Source of the DNA: Reticulitermes speratus
Lineage: Eukaryota; Arthropoda; Insecta; Blattodea; Rhinotermitidae
DNA length: 64,000 bases
Direction of reading: 5' to 3'
NCBI GenBank assembly: GCA_021186555.1
Contig: JAJKFL010000006.1
Coordinates: forward strand, 5,180,215-5,244,214
This document shows positions 63,893 through 64,000 of this stretch, piece by piece. Position 1 is the stretch's first letter, and every line of letters begins with the position of its first letter. The notes beneath the pieces were generated by a model that saw only the letters and a list, made by a program, of their open reading frames with translations, searched no databases and was not told the DNA's origin. Position numbers and translations under genes: made by a program.

Positions 63893-64000
63893 CTGAGGAT
63901 AGGGACAGGTGGCGGGCTCTTGTGAATGCGGTAATGAACCTTCGGGTTCCATAAAACGCGGAGAATTCCTTGACTAGCTGAGGAACTGTTAGCTTCTCAA
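63893..64000 (+). pseudogene. Non-LTR retrotransposon 3' end (cut by window edge)
   Basis: The plus frame reads [20 protein letters not shown] and then a stop at 63952, the conserved C-terminus of an insect LINE ORF, followed by a 3' UTR (GAGAATTCCTTGACTAGCTG) that runs off the window. It matches the minus-strand copy at 39553-39745. Heavily 5'-truncated: nothing of the ORF precedes the ATT tract. Confidence 0.8.

Overview
The window is repeat-dominated eukaryotic DNA, most likely from an insect. The main evidence is an interstitial block of TTAGG-type telomere repeats (46716-47025, read as CCTAA on the plus strand). It also holds several tRNA-derived SINE families, TA- and TTAA-flanked MITEs, and decayed non-LTR retrotransposon 3' ends of a kind familiar to me from insect (including cockroach and termite) sequence. 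The order is not proven; Blattodea is a guess. I found no host protein-coding gene that I can defend and no functional tRNA or rRNA gene. Most long open frames are by-products of tandem arrays whose period is a multiple of three.

Family names used here. SINE-A: tRNA-like head (GGTTCGAATCCC B box) with a body containing GTTGTGTGTTGTCAGG and an A-rich end, about 250 bp, eleven copies. SINE-B: a different tRNA-like head (GATAGCTCAGTCGG) and a tail of the type CATCTAGTGCCGAGGTTAAG, fifteen copies or fragments. SINE-C: head with GGTTCGATCCCGGG, tail ending GCGTCGTTAAATAAA. SINE-D: begins CATTGACGTCATCC, ends in a T-rich pyrimidine run. PB-MITE: TTAA-flanked element with CCCTTTAAAGCC-type ends (piggyBac-like), in which an internal 114-bp segment is tandemly amplified.

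Layout. 1-4700: SINEs, a PB-MITE, a foldback element carrying a hammerhead-ribozyme motif, and a 33/34-bp array. 4750-11220: three PB-MITE 114-bp arrays separated by SINEs and a short palindrome. 11220-15500: SINE-A copies, a perfect 66-bp palindrome, and a 45-bp array. 15540-17690: a double PB-MITE array. 17700-25250: a GC-rich patch with a splice-donor-like site, TA-flanked MITEs, a 30-bp array, SINEs. 25500-33200: SINEs, an irregular 16-bp array, a palindromic element with two hammerhead motifs. 33250-38437: a 5.2-kb 75-bp satellite with an exact 1200-bp higher-order duplication. 39280-45000: SINEs, a 36-bp array, LINE fragments. 45465-47025: a SINE-D split by an inserted element, then telomere-like DNA. 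47600-53250: SINEs, LINE fragments, a Tigger/pogo-like MITE. 53779-54903: a 24-bp array. 55200-64000: MITE-like and SINE debris, small arrays, another PB-MITE array, ATT microsatellites and a LINE 3' end.

The strongest signal for follow-up is the set of hammerhead-ribozyme cores. Three copies (2272-2323 minus, 29958-30000 minus, 30137-30179 plus) keep the core, helix II, a 2-bp helix III with an ATAT loop and a GTC or GTA cleavage triplet, as expected of Penelope-like elements or their non-autonomous derivatives. The second theme is that several satellites grow out of the inside or edge of a transposable element: PB-MITE, SINE-C and the ribozyme foldback each have one.
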